Positions 13,713-24,000 of a stretch of DNA of 64,000 nucleotides are shown piece after piece. This DNA is from Struthidea cinerea (Eukaryota; Chordata; Aves; Passeriformes; Corcoracidae): positions 373,213 through 437,212 of the forward strand of contig VZTI01005310.1 in NCBI GenBank assembly GCA_013397865.1, in the 5' to 3' direction. The position numbers and the translations under genes were made by a program. The notes under the pieces are model-generated. The model had not been told where the DNA came from, ran no database searches, and saw only the letters and a program-made list of their open reading frames with translations. The first letter of the stretch is position 1. Each line of letters begins with the position of its first letter.

Positions 13713-14165
13713 GGGCTCCACAGGCCTAACACAGACCAGATCCAGCTGCTACAGCCCTGGAAAGATGGGGAGAACCTGGATCTGCTCTGTTTGGCCCCAA
13801 GGCTGGGAGAACAGTGATTTAACACCTCTTCAGGTGTTACTGAGCACCCCCGGCCCAGGCACTTTGCCAGCACAGCCCACGCACCTGCAGGATCCAGCCA
13901 GCCCGGTTCTGGCCCTGCAGGACCCAGTCGTGCTCAGCTGGTCCCCATGTCCCCAGCTCGAGGTCCTTCAACTCAAACCCTCTCTCGAGTGGCAGCTCCC
14001 AGCCCTGGAGTGGAGCTTTAGCTCACCGAGTGCCGAGCCAACCTCTAGAACACCGCGTGTTCCATGAAGTGCAGCCCTGTGACCATTTCCCAGATGCCCG
14101 GAGTGCTTCAGAGTAACCTCTTTGTTTTCTTACCTATTAATGAGTTACTTTTAACCGCGCAGCAG

Positions 14166-14250
14166 CCTTGGAGCAGCCTGGGCTGGCGGAAGGGGTTGGG
14201 ATGAGACGGGCATCAAAGTCCCTTCCAACCCAAACCATGCCGCGGTTCTG
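14166..14250 (+). mobile_element. CR1 LINE 3' fragment upstream of DOCK5 promoter
   Basis: CTTGGAGCAGCCTGGGCTGG is followed by AAAGTCCCTTCCAACCCAAA and CCATGCCGCGG. Its 3' end abuts the oppositely oriented copy at 14250. Confidence 0.75.
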
Positions 14251-14505
14251 CAGAATCACAGAATGTCCTGAGTGGGAAGGGACCCACCAGGATCATTGAT
14301 CCGACCCCTGGCCCTGCACAGGCACCCCAAAATCCCAGCCTGCGCATCCCTGGGCGCGGTGTCCAAAGGCTCCTGGAGCTCTGGCAGCCTCGGGGCCGTG
14401 CCCATTCCCTGGGGAGCCTGGGCAGTGCCCAGCACCCTCTGGGGGAAGAACCCCTCCCTGATCTCCAGCCTTTCCCTGGTATCCAGCCTTTCCCTGATCT
14501 CCACG
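14251..14505 (-). mobile_element. CR1 LINE 3' fragment, low-divergence subfamily
   Basis: Read on the minus strand, the 3' end is at the left (GAATCACAGAATGTCCTGAG) and the body runs right to about 14505. About 100 bp of it (14361-14460) is almost identical to 38040-38138 in intron 5. It ends about 50 bp upstream of the CpG-rich promoter. Confidence 0.85.
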
Positions 14506-14719
14506 CGGTGCCTGACTCAGTGAAACCCCACACCCGCAGTGACAGCGGGGCCATTTCCGCACGCTCACCCCCCGAACCTTTTCAGCAGCAATATCGAAAC
14601 CACGAACCGCGCCTGCCCTGCGCGCCTCACCCGCGGCCGCTCGCGGCTCCGGCCGCGTCCCGCTCCCGGGGCGGGGCCGTGCAGGGCAGGTGATGCCGCC
14701 GGGGCGGGGAGAGCCGCAA

Positions 14720-14771
14720 CCTCCTCCTCCTCCTCCTCTTCTTCCTCCTCTTTCTCCTCCTCCTCCTCCCG
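14720..14771. repeat. (CCT)n/(CTT)n pyrimidine microsatellite in promoter
   Basis: About 50 bp of uninterrupted pyrimidine in C/T triplets lies between the GC boxes and the presumed leader. Confidence 0.9.
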
Positions 14772-14883
14772 TTCCTGCGCTCGGCGCGCCGGGGGCGGCT
14801 GCAAAGTTGGGCGTGTGCTGGGGAGTTTTTGGAGCGAGTTTTGGGGCAAGTTTGGGATCGAGTTTGGGAGCCAGGACCGGAGC

Positions 14884-14955
14884 ATGGCTGAGCAGCCCGG
14901 GGCGCCCGGCCCGCGGCTCCAGCGCGGGGCTGCGGCGGGCGAGGGGCCGCGCTGA
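14884..14955 (+). CDS. Upstream ORF in DOCK5 leader, 23 codons
   Basis: ATG at 14884 has A at -3 and G at +4, a strong Kozak context. It opens a Gly/Ala/Pro/Arg-rich frame of 23 codons closing with TGA at 14953-14955, 50 bases before the DOCK5 ATG and in another frame. If the transcript starts upstream of 14884, ribosomes would meet it first and DOCK5 would depend on leaky scanning or reinitiation. The peptide has no recognisable domain, and its role, if any, is inferred to be regulatory. Confidence 0.45.
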   Translation: MAEQPGAPGPRLQRGAAAGEGPR

Positions 14956-15005
14956 GCAAACCCCCCGAACCCCCTGAGAGCCCCGGGAGCCCCGGCCCCG
15001 CCGGC

Positions 15006-15048
15006 ATGGCCCGCTGGATCCCCACCAAGCGCGAGAAGTACGGGGTCG
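15006..15048 (+). CDS. DOCK5: DOCK5 exon 1 (coding part)
   Basis: It encodes MARWIPTKREKYGV plus the first base of Ala15. The donor is GTGAGTGAG at 15049. This is the N-terminal edge of the SH3 domain and matches the known DOCK5 N-terminus closely. Confidence 0.95.
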
Positions 15049-18000
15049 GTGAGTGAGTGCCAGCCGGGATGCCCCGGACCCGTGCGCCCCTTCCCATCCC
15101 TTTCCCTTCCTTCTCTCCCACCCCATCCCATGCCTTCCCCTCCTTTCCATCCCTTTCTCCTCCCTTTCCATGCCTTCCCTCTTTTCCATACCTTTCCTCG
15201 CTTCCCTTCTCTCCCACCCCGTCCCCTCCCATCCCCTCCCTTCCTTTCCTTTCAGTTCCATCCCTTCCCGGAGCCTTCCCCGCGCTCCCCGCACCGCTCG
15301 GGCGGTTTCGTCCCCGGTCTGGGCATCGCTTTTCGGCTTCTTTCCCATTCCCAGCTCTCGCTGTGCCGCTCGCAGGTCCGGCACCGTCCGCTCCCTGCAG
15401 CCATCGGGGTGGATGGAGGCGGTGGTGCGTGTCCAGCGCTGGCTTCCAGGAATCCCTCAAAGTTCAGGGCTGACTTTTATAATTTTGCCTCTCCAGCGTG
15501 TTTTACACTGAAAAAAAGCTCTAACACAGCAGGGAAAAAATGTCTGTTGCTGTGGATGGAAAGAGATGTGGTTGGAAAAGGATCAGGAGGGTGTCACGGG
15601 CAAACTGAGGGCTCTGGGTGACGTGTTTGCCAGGGGCTGGAAATCTTGATTTAGGTTGAGAGATGGGGAAAGCTTGACTGGAAGTGGCCCAGGCCAGGCT
15701 GGACGGGGCTTGGAGCAACCTGGGATAGTGGAAGGTGTCCCTGCCCGTGTCAGAAGTGAAACTGGACGAGCTTGAAGGTCCTTCCAGCCCAAACCATTCC
15801 ATGATTCTGTGACTGACACCTTGTACCTCCCGCCCTGCCCTCTGTTTGAAAGGGTTTTGCTGAGCCTGGCTCACTTGTCTCTAACAGGAACAGAACAATG
15901 GTGTTGCTGATAAAATTCTGCTTTGCTTGAGAGTGTAAAACCCACAGTTGTGAGGTTGCTTGTGAGAATCGGGCAGGGAACAATTGTCAGGAAGCCACTA
16001 ATGACACACGGAGCTCTTGATAATTTATTTTACTGAAGAGCGATCTTCCGTGCCGCTGGTGCTCAGCAGTGGACTTCTCAACGTGAGAAAAAATTACTGA
16101 TTTCACGCTTGCAAAGTGCTCATCGCCCCAGCTCCCATGGGGGTGCTCAGCCTGCGAGTGTGAAGGTGAAAAACCTCACTCTGCTCGATTTTCACAGCGG
16201 ATTCGAGCTGGGTGACCCGTCCAGCCCAGGCAGGCTTTGCAGGGAGGCAGCTCAGCTGCAGAGACGTTTCCCGCAGCGCAGCCTTATCTGGTTTCTCCAG
16301 GTACCTGGCAGGGTGTGGAGTGCTGAGCACCCTGAACTTTGTTTCTTGCCGCGTGGGGAGCAGCCCGCACTGTTTATCCGTGGAATTGTGTGCTCGGCCT
16401 GCCGAGAGCGCTCCGGGCAGCCGGAATTCCCAAACTTCGGTGGATAATCCGATAACCCGTATCCTGCCGGGGCGATTGGCTGCGCTGGGTGTTTTCTGAG
16501 CACACCTTTGAGCGGGGCTGTTCCACAGCCCAGCATGGCCTTGGGCAGCAGATGAATCAGAGGCACTCCTCTGGCTTCCTTTTATTTATTACCTTCCGGG
16601 GTGAGTTTTCGTCCTGGCCTCAGCCAGCTGCTCCCTGTGACAGCTCCTCTCCCAGAAAGGGCTCACTGGCTTGTGAGCAAGCAGGGTGGAGGGCAAAAAT
16701 GCCTCTTCCTGCGTGTTTCCACTCAAAAAGCGTGTGGTGGGACGTGCCCTGTGGCTCCCGGGTGATCAGCTGGGTGAAAAAGGTGCTTTTTGGGTGCTCA
16801 CAGGCACCCAAGTGACCCAGGGGCTGGCGTGCTGCAGCTCTGGGGTTTCATCTGCAGCCAGGGCCGATGAGGTTGGTCCACGGGCAGTGACAGAACTATT
16901 CAGGCGCTGCCTGGCTTTGTTTGACACGCTTGCCGTGGTAGTTCTGTCAATTTGGCGTTTGCAGATTTGATGAGTTTCTTATCTGCAAGCGCGTCCCGCG
17001 CCCTGCTCGAGGGCCCCGATCTCGCCGGTTTGGGGTTACTGTGGAGGGGTTGGTGAGCATTGAGAGGGAGGTTTGAGCTGCTTGGGCTGGGGCTGTGCCA
17101 GCGGTGAAGTGGCTGCGAGGAGGGGAATGCCCCGGTCTGTTCGGGTTGGTGTCAGGTGTGGAGTGTAAAGACACAACTTTTGTTCAGCAAGGAAAGAAAA
17201 GGCTGAAAGGGGATCTCCTCAGTCCATATAAACCTCTCCAGAGGCTCAGTCCATGGTGCCAGACCCTTCCCAGTGATGGCCATGAAACAAAACACAAGTT
17301 CCACCTCACCATGAGGAAGAACTTTTTCCATGGAAGTGGCAGAGCCCTGGAACGGCTCCAGGGAGGGCCTGGAGTCTCCCTCTCCAGTGACATCCCAAAC
17401 CCACCTGGATGATTCCTGTGTCACCTGCTCCAGGTGATCCTGCCTGGGTAGGGGCTTGGACTGGATGAACTCCAGAGGTCCCTTCCACCCCTAAATATTC
17501 TGGAATTCTGTGAAGGAACACCCAGATTGTGCCTGCTGGTGATCTGTGCTTTGGAAACTGCTGTAGAACTGCTTGGATTTATTTTAAACACAAGCCTGGA
17601 TGCCATGGCAATGGAGTGGGAAATTCCAGCAAGTCAGCAGTGTGATTCAGTGTCACTTGTCTGATTTCTGCCCTTCAGGAGGGTTTCTGTCCTGGATTGT
17701 GAGTTCAAGTGGGTTTGCTGGGTTTCAGTTCTGTCCTGTACTGGTTGAAGCTGGGGAGGGCTCCCTTCCCACAGATGGCAAAGGGCTGAGTTTGGAATGG
17801 CAGCAGGGACTGCAGAACTGGGAATTGCAGCGGTTTTAGGGAAGCAAACGTGAGAGACAGGCAGCTTGCAGCTCCTGCAGCTTCTCACTCGCCGTGAATT
17901 CTCAACCAAGCGCCAGATGGGATTTGGGAAGGGACAGAAATGCTGCGGATCAGCTCCTGGGCAGCATCTCCTCCCTGAGCAACAGGAGCTTCTGGTTCTT

Positions 18001-21000
18001 ACAGAGCCTCCTTGCCGCAGGCTTCACCTCGGATTTGGGACTGGAGGAGCATCTTCTTGGGAAGCTGATCAGTTTTTGGGCCAAGCTGAACAAAAGAACC
18101 TATTCTGCCCACGTGCTTCTCTCAAAAAGGAGTCGTCATTTGCAGAAATCCTTTCACAGAGACTCTTTCCAGTCAAAAAACCGTGCTCTGAGGGAAAGAA
18201 CACCTGAACGGCTTCACAAGACTTTTAACTTTTATTATTAATTTGTTTTAAAATTAACTTTGAGCGTAAGGAACCAATGATGTAATCACTTTCTGCTGGC
18301 AGTAACGTGGATTTGCACTGAGTTTAACTCCAGAGCTACACCTGGGCTGTAAAAGCAGTTCTGTCATTACTCATCAGCTGTTCCTCACTCAGTGGACTGA
18401 AGACCGTTAATGGAACGAGAGAACCTGGAGTCTGTGGAATCCTGAATGAGTCTGTAATAAATCCACTCTAGACAAGCAGCCAGATCCCTTTTCCTGACTC
18501 CTTCCTGCTGGAGTGGCCGAGTGCTGGGCCAGGGCCGGGAGCTGACCGAGCTCCAGAGCAGTTCAGGCGTGGCAGTGCTGGGTTTGGGGCCAGGGTGGTT
18601 TCCAGGTGCCTGCAGGGATGATGGGTCAGGCACACGAGGTTCTCGTGGCACCTCTGACTATGAACCAACAGGATGTGAAGTGTTTGTTCGTCCTTGTGCA
18701 GCCCGAGCTGAAAAGGCACCAGTTGTTCGGTGAATACACAAATCCGAGCTTCCAGGATCAGGAATTACTAACTCAGGTTTGGTTGGAAGAGCTCTGAGGT
18801 GCGAAAACCAGAATAATTTGAATGTTGGTGAAGGTGGTGGCTTGCACCTGGATGCCCTGGTAGGGCTAGGCGGGGGTTCCATTGCCCTGAGGGAAGGGCT
18901 GGAGCTGTGCCAGGGGGGTTTCGGTTGGGTTGTAGGGAAAGGCTCTTCCCCCAGGAAATGGGCACGGCCCCGAGGCTGCCAGAGCTCCTCAAGGCTGCCA
19001 GAGCTGCAGGAGTGTTTGGACAGCGCTCCCAGGGCTGGGATTTTGGGGTGTCTGGGCAGGGACAGGGGTTGGGCTCTGATCCCAGTGGGTCCCTTCCAGC
19101 CCAGGACATTCCATGATTCCCTGACCCTCATTTTGGGGCAGTGGGGCTGTTCCGCAGAGTTGGTGTGGCGGGGCTGGGGAGGGACCTGGCAGACACCCGG
19201 CAGTTACCAGGAATTCCCGTGCCAGGTTTTGGTGGCCTCTCACACCCCTGACACTCGTCCTGGCTGGCAGGACCAGAGCTTTGGGCTGCTTTTTTGGAAG
19301 TAAGTGTTGAAATCTTTCCTTTGTCAGATCCCACGAGGTGTTTGGGTGTTTGGGTTCCAGTCGGCTCCATCAGGGCTCAGGAATGGCAGCAATTCCTCAA
19401 ACGTGAGCCGGGGCCTGCCAGCCCCTGGGTGACGGATGGGAGCAGGGATGCAGGGGGTCGGGAGGGAGCGAGGTGCTGCAGGACCAGGTTTGCTCACTGG
19501 TGGTTTGGTTTGGGGTGACTCCCGGGGTGCTGGGCCACAGCCCTGGCTCCCTGTCCCCATTCCAGGCACCTGCAGAGCTCCCTGCCCAGACAGGCTGGGA
19601 TCGAAGCACTTCCACAGTACTTGGAGTCAAATCGTGTCAAATTAGGGCCAAATTCGTGTTTGTCTCAACTTGCTCCTTGCTTTTTCCCTGCCATTCCTGT
19701 TCTGACCTGGAATCAGGTCCACTGTTGTGCCTCTGGCTCCTGGCAGGGGCTCCAGAAGGATGGAAAAGCCCCTTCCCCGCTTCGTGCTGCAGAACTGACC
19801 ACCTCCCTTCCTATCGGTGCAAACTCTGCTCACTTCCCCTGCCATTGCCTTATAACGATTTATGGCTGAAACTTGTCTGATGGCGATACCAACAAAATTC
19901 CCAACAGGGAACAGCAAAACCTTGGCATTGTTAACAGCAAAGAATGGAACCTTCACAGCAGATGGCACTTCATTTCTGATCTCGGTTCCCAGCTTTTATT
20001 GCTGTCTGCAGTTGGTTTGATGTGAAATTTGGCTGTGCTGCTGCTTGCTTCCACAGTCCCTTCTATTTTTTTTTTTAAATCCATATTAGCCAATGCCTGT
20101 CTTCTCTTATTTTTGGTGATTTCTACTCTGTTCTTTAAGTCATTCCATGTGAAATTAATCCTGTGGACTTCAAAGGCATCACTGCCATGAACAAGACTTG
20201 TAAACGTTCCTTATCTTGCTCTTTACTTTGAAAAGAAATATTTCCCTGAGTGTTTGTGACTTGTGGGTGCTTCAGTTTGTGACCAGCGTCCCCCTGGTGT
20301 TCAGGAGCTGCCTCACAGTTCATCTTTTTGACAATTAAATCCCTTCACGGGGCTCTGAAGGGGCATCCAGAACTGCTGGGTGCTTCTGGAGCTTGGCCTG
20401 AGCTCTCTCCTGCTGATGAAATGTGCTTTAATTGTTCTGAGGTGTCAGGAGATCCTAAGAACCAGCTTCCCCCAGAGCTGGGTGTGGGACCAGGGCTGAA
20501 TTTCACACCAATTCTTGATTATTCTGGTGGTTCCTCTTCTGGCCCAGGTGCTGTATTTGCCAACAAAACTGAAAATGGGAGTTACGGAGAGGAAAAGCAA
20601 AATAAACACTGAGGAACTGAGGAAAAACTGAAATACATTGGTCAAGAAAGGGTAACTGTGCAATAGCATGTAACATTCTTTATCATAATGTGTAATAATC
20701 TTTATCATTCAGATGTCAAAAAATGCCCACCCCTCCTACCTGCAAATGGATTGAAAATCTACATTTTTTGCTCTTCAATTTGCACTTGACTTGACTGGCA
20801 GAACATTTCTCTCCACTACTGCTTTTAGGGAAAAAAAGCCCTATTTCTGCCATTACAGACACAACCATGGCCAAGCTCAAAACCACCTCAGCCCAAAGCC
20901 ATAAACACCATTTAAAAAGCCATTTACCCCCTTGCTGCCAGAGCTGAGGGGATGTTTCAGGTCCAGTGCATTTAACTGCTGATGGAATGCCTGAAATCCT

Positions 21001-24000
21001 GGAATGCCTGAGACCCTGCAGTGAATTTGGGTGCGTTTGCCAGCAAACCTGTGCTAATAAAACCAGCCCATAAATACGAGTTACTCAACAGTTTCTGGGC
21101 TGGCAGTCCGTGGTTGCCTTCGTGAAGTGATGATGTTGCAGAGTTGTAGTTGGAGCAGTTGCTAAGATGATAAAAAATGTCTTTTTGGTGCAGTACGGGC
21201 TGTTCTTCCCAGGGAGAACTCCCTGGAGCAGAGGGGAAGCACCGCGTGAAGGATCCGTTCCTCTGGCAGATGATGTCTGGCACATCGTCGCAGGGTGCAG
21301 CTAAAGCCAGCAGTGGCTGTGCTCTGGGGAGGGTTCCTTGCCCGCTGACACTGACTTTTGGGAGGTGTCGGTGCAATCCAAGTGCCCCTCGTCCTGGGGA
21401 GTGCTGAACCTGAGCCAGAAGTTCATTAAGGTGCAGTGGAGATAACGATTCCTGCTCTTGGGAAGTTTGGTACTTTGATCCTCCGTGGCAATAAAACCAT
21501 TTATGGCTTCAGCTCCAAAGTTCTGAGTGGCTCAGAATGTCACAGGCAAGTCATGGCCAGGTTTTTTTTTTGTTAAAAGTGCTTTTTTTTCCTGCTTTTT
21601 TAGCTTATTTCGGACCTGATTCTTGCAGCACTTCCATTCTCCTGCTCTGACAATGCCATGGGGGTTTCAAGCTGCAGAGAGCTGCTGCGTCCCCTCCCGA
21701 GCCCCCGGCTGGAAAGGCGAAGGTGTTGGAGCCCTTGGCACAAACTCCCAGCTGTGATTCGGGTGGGGTTTGTTGGCAGAGGGGGGTCCCTGAGCCTCAG
21801 CCTGGGTTTGGTGTTGGTTGTTTGATGGTTGTGATGCCAGCAAGGGACAGCGCTGAGATTTTAAGTCGGGGACCTTTCCGGGGAAGTTTAGCCCAGAGGC
21901 ACAGTTGGACCCTGTGCCCAAATGTTTCACCCCTTAAACCCCCCCAGCTGTGCCCCTCCCTGGCCCTGGAATGATGCGAAGAGCGGAGCTCGGGGTGGGA
22001 GCGCTCCCAGCTCTGTGCAGTGGCACCTCCAAGTGTTCCTCCTCCTCCTCCTCCTTTGATGTTTAGCCCGGTGAGAACTGGGACAGTCATTTCAAGCCAG
22101 TGGCAAATTCAATTAATTCTTGTGAAAGTGCCACACGCTTTCAAGATGGAAACGAGCTGAGTATCCAATTTATGGAGTGGTGGGGTCTTGCTTTTACGAA
22201 TTTGCCTGAAAATTTCATTGAAACAGTTATTTTTGTACTTCAAGTATCCAAGCACAAATTGAAGGTTTCGCTCGGAGGAAAAAAGGTAATAACGGACAGA
22301 CGTGGTGAAATCCAGCTGCAGTTGTGTGGGTGGTGTAAACAAACATCTGCATCTTCGCCGGCCGTGAAAATGGAGATGAAATCAGAGGTTGCTTTTGTGG
22401 AACTGGGTTTCAGAGCCCTGCTAGGGGCGTGCAGTTATTAAATCAGAATTGGTGCCACAGTACTGCGGGGTATTAAAGCCCTTCTCGTGGAGGGGACAGC
22501 CCCAAGAACGGCTTTGTGTTCCCCCAAGTCTCCTTCTCCAAAGGAACAAAGGAGAGCTGTAATAGCTGACGTGTGTTGAGCTGCAGTGATGCCAGCGGGC
22601 TGGGCTGAGCACAAACCAGGTTCTGCCCCCTCGAAAGCCAGTGGCAGAACTGTTTGTTCTGTGCTCACGTTGGGACAATTTCATGGGGTCAGGGCGATTA
22701 CTTTGCAGAACAGGACAATATTTTAGTGTATTTTTGGGAGAACGCTGATCCTTCAGGCTGGGTGTTGGTGCTGGGATCTCAAAGAGGCAGAACAAAGCTG
22801 CAGGGCTTGGAGGAGCACTAACATCAGCACCTTTAACCCTGACAGGATCCCTGGCAGGGATCACCGGACCTGGAACTCTGCAGCCTTAAGAACTGTTTGA
22901 TGCTTAGGCTGAACTTCATTATTTATGAGTAATGACGTTTCCTTTTCAGGTTTGGACACTGTTAGGGAGTTTCTGCTCTCACTGGGAACAAAAGTCAGGG
23001 GCATTCCCCCAAACCACAGCCTGGGAAATCGCAGGATCAGGGAACATCAGATTGGAGGAGACATCCAGGATCATCTGGCCCAGCCTTTCCTGGCCAAACC
23101 TCGAGGAGCACCTTAAACAGATGCATCACACCTGATAAACTGACAGAAGGGTGAAGGGAGGCCAGGCTGTTCTTCCAGCTGTGTCTCTGCAAAGGGGAGC
23201 ATTTCCTGGTGTTCCAAGGGGACTGGAATTGCAGGTCTGGGTTTTTGGTTGTTTTTTTTTGTTCTGAAATCAAGCCCTAGATCTGGTTGGGTGCTGTAAA
23301 TTCAGGAGCGGATTGGCTCCTCCACTGGCAGCACTGATTTATTTCTCCTCTGGCTCACAGCACTTGCTCTTACTCCAGACAGAAGCTGAGACAGCTCACG
23401 TAGATTAATTCCTTATCTGAGCTTAAAAGCCCCAGGGGCCCTTTGGAGTGAAAATAATAAAGGAAATGGAGAGCCCAGTGGAGAAAACGACACAGCAGAA
23501 GGTTTGTGTGCGTGTTCCTTGGGTGTAAAATAAACCTGAGTGTCTGTGAGGGTCAGAGCACAGGAGCAGCTGAAGTTTGGCTCCTTCCACCCCGAGCACA
23601 CTCAGAGACAAAACAGTTTGTGCTGGGCTGAAATTACTGCTGCTCCCCAAATCTGGGTGTTTAGGGTGTTTCTGTGTCCTGGGTGCAGTTTAGGCGCACT
23701 CTGAGAACTGAATGTTCTTTGTTTTCCCACAGATACCATGGTATGAACCCTTTGCAACAAATATTTGAGGGGAAGGTGACTGATGGGAATTCTGCAGACA
23801 CGAACATACGAGTATTATCTTTTTTTCCTTATAATCATGATGTCTCGTGTTTCAGTGGTTCTGAGTCATCTCAGTTTGCCTGATTTAGGTCTGAGAAGCT
23901 CTAATTAAAACCCAGGGACTCATTTGTGCCTGCTCCAGAACACTATTGTGGGGCTGCCTGTGGGTTTGGGGGAGTTTAAAGCCATAAGAGACCATGGGAT

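Larger units (their letters stand above)
1..14165. other. Upstream intergenic region, no supported gene
   Basis: I see no splice-consistent coding series, recognisable protein family, tRNA or rRNA here. Open frames are short and scattered on both strands, often overlap CR1 fragments or tandem repeats, and show no conserved motif. The stretch opens with 23 T residues. Content I can name is listed separately: a 30-bp minisatellite (711-824), a 10-bp repeat (5461-5530), GGAAA and GGAA tracts, an 8-bp triplicate of GGATTTGG type at 9655-9680, and CR1 remnants. In mammals the neurofilament genes NEFL/NEFM lie upstream of DOCK5, but no neurofilament exon is visible in these 14 kb. Confidence 0.7.
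14560..15005 (+). promoter_or_regulatory. DOCK5: DOCK5 CpG-rich promoter and 5' leader
   Basis: CpG density rises sharply from about 14570 and persists to exon 1. Two GC boxes (GGGGCGGGGC at 14668-14677, GGGGCGGGGA at 14701-14710) are consistent with Sp1-type binding. A CCT/CTT tract follows at 14720-14771. I see no TATA box. The exact transcription start cannot be set; the leader probably covers at least 14800-15005, because the start codon and its first donor follow directly. A CpG-island, TATA-less promoter is typical of a broadly expressed gene. Confidence 0.75.

Noticed and set aside
14293..15384. 363-codon minus-strand open frame across the DOCK5 promoter
   Set aside because: It arises from a CR1 copy, CpG-rich leader and pyrimidine tracts; the product is low-complexity Gly/Arg/Glu/Lys with no domain, and it lies antisense to a confirmed first exon.
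22100..22441. 113-codon plus-strand frame in intron 1 with balanced composition
   Set aside because: No recognised domain, no convincing acceptor and donor pair placing it in the DOCK5 frame, and length within chance expectation for 64 kb.
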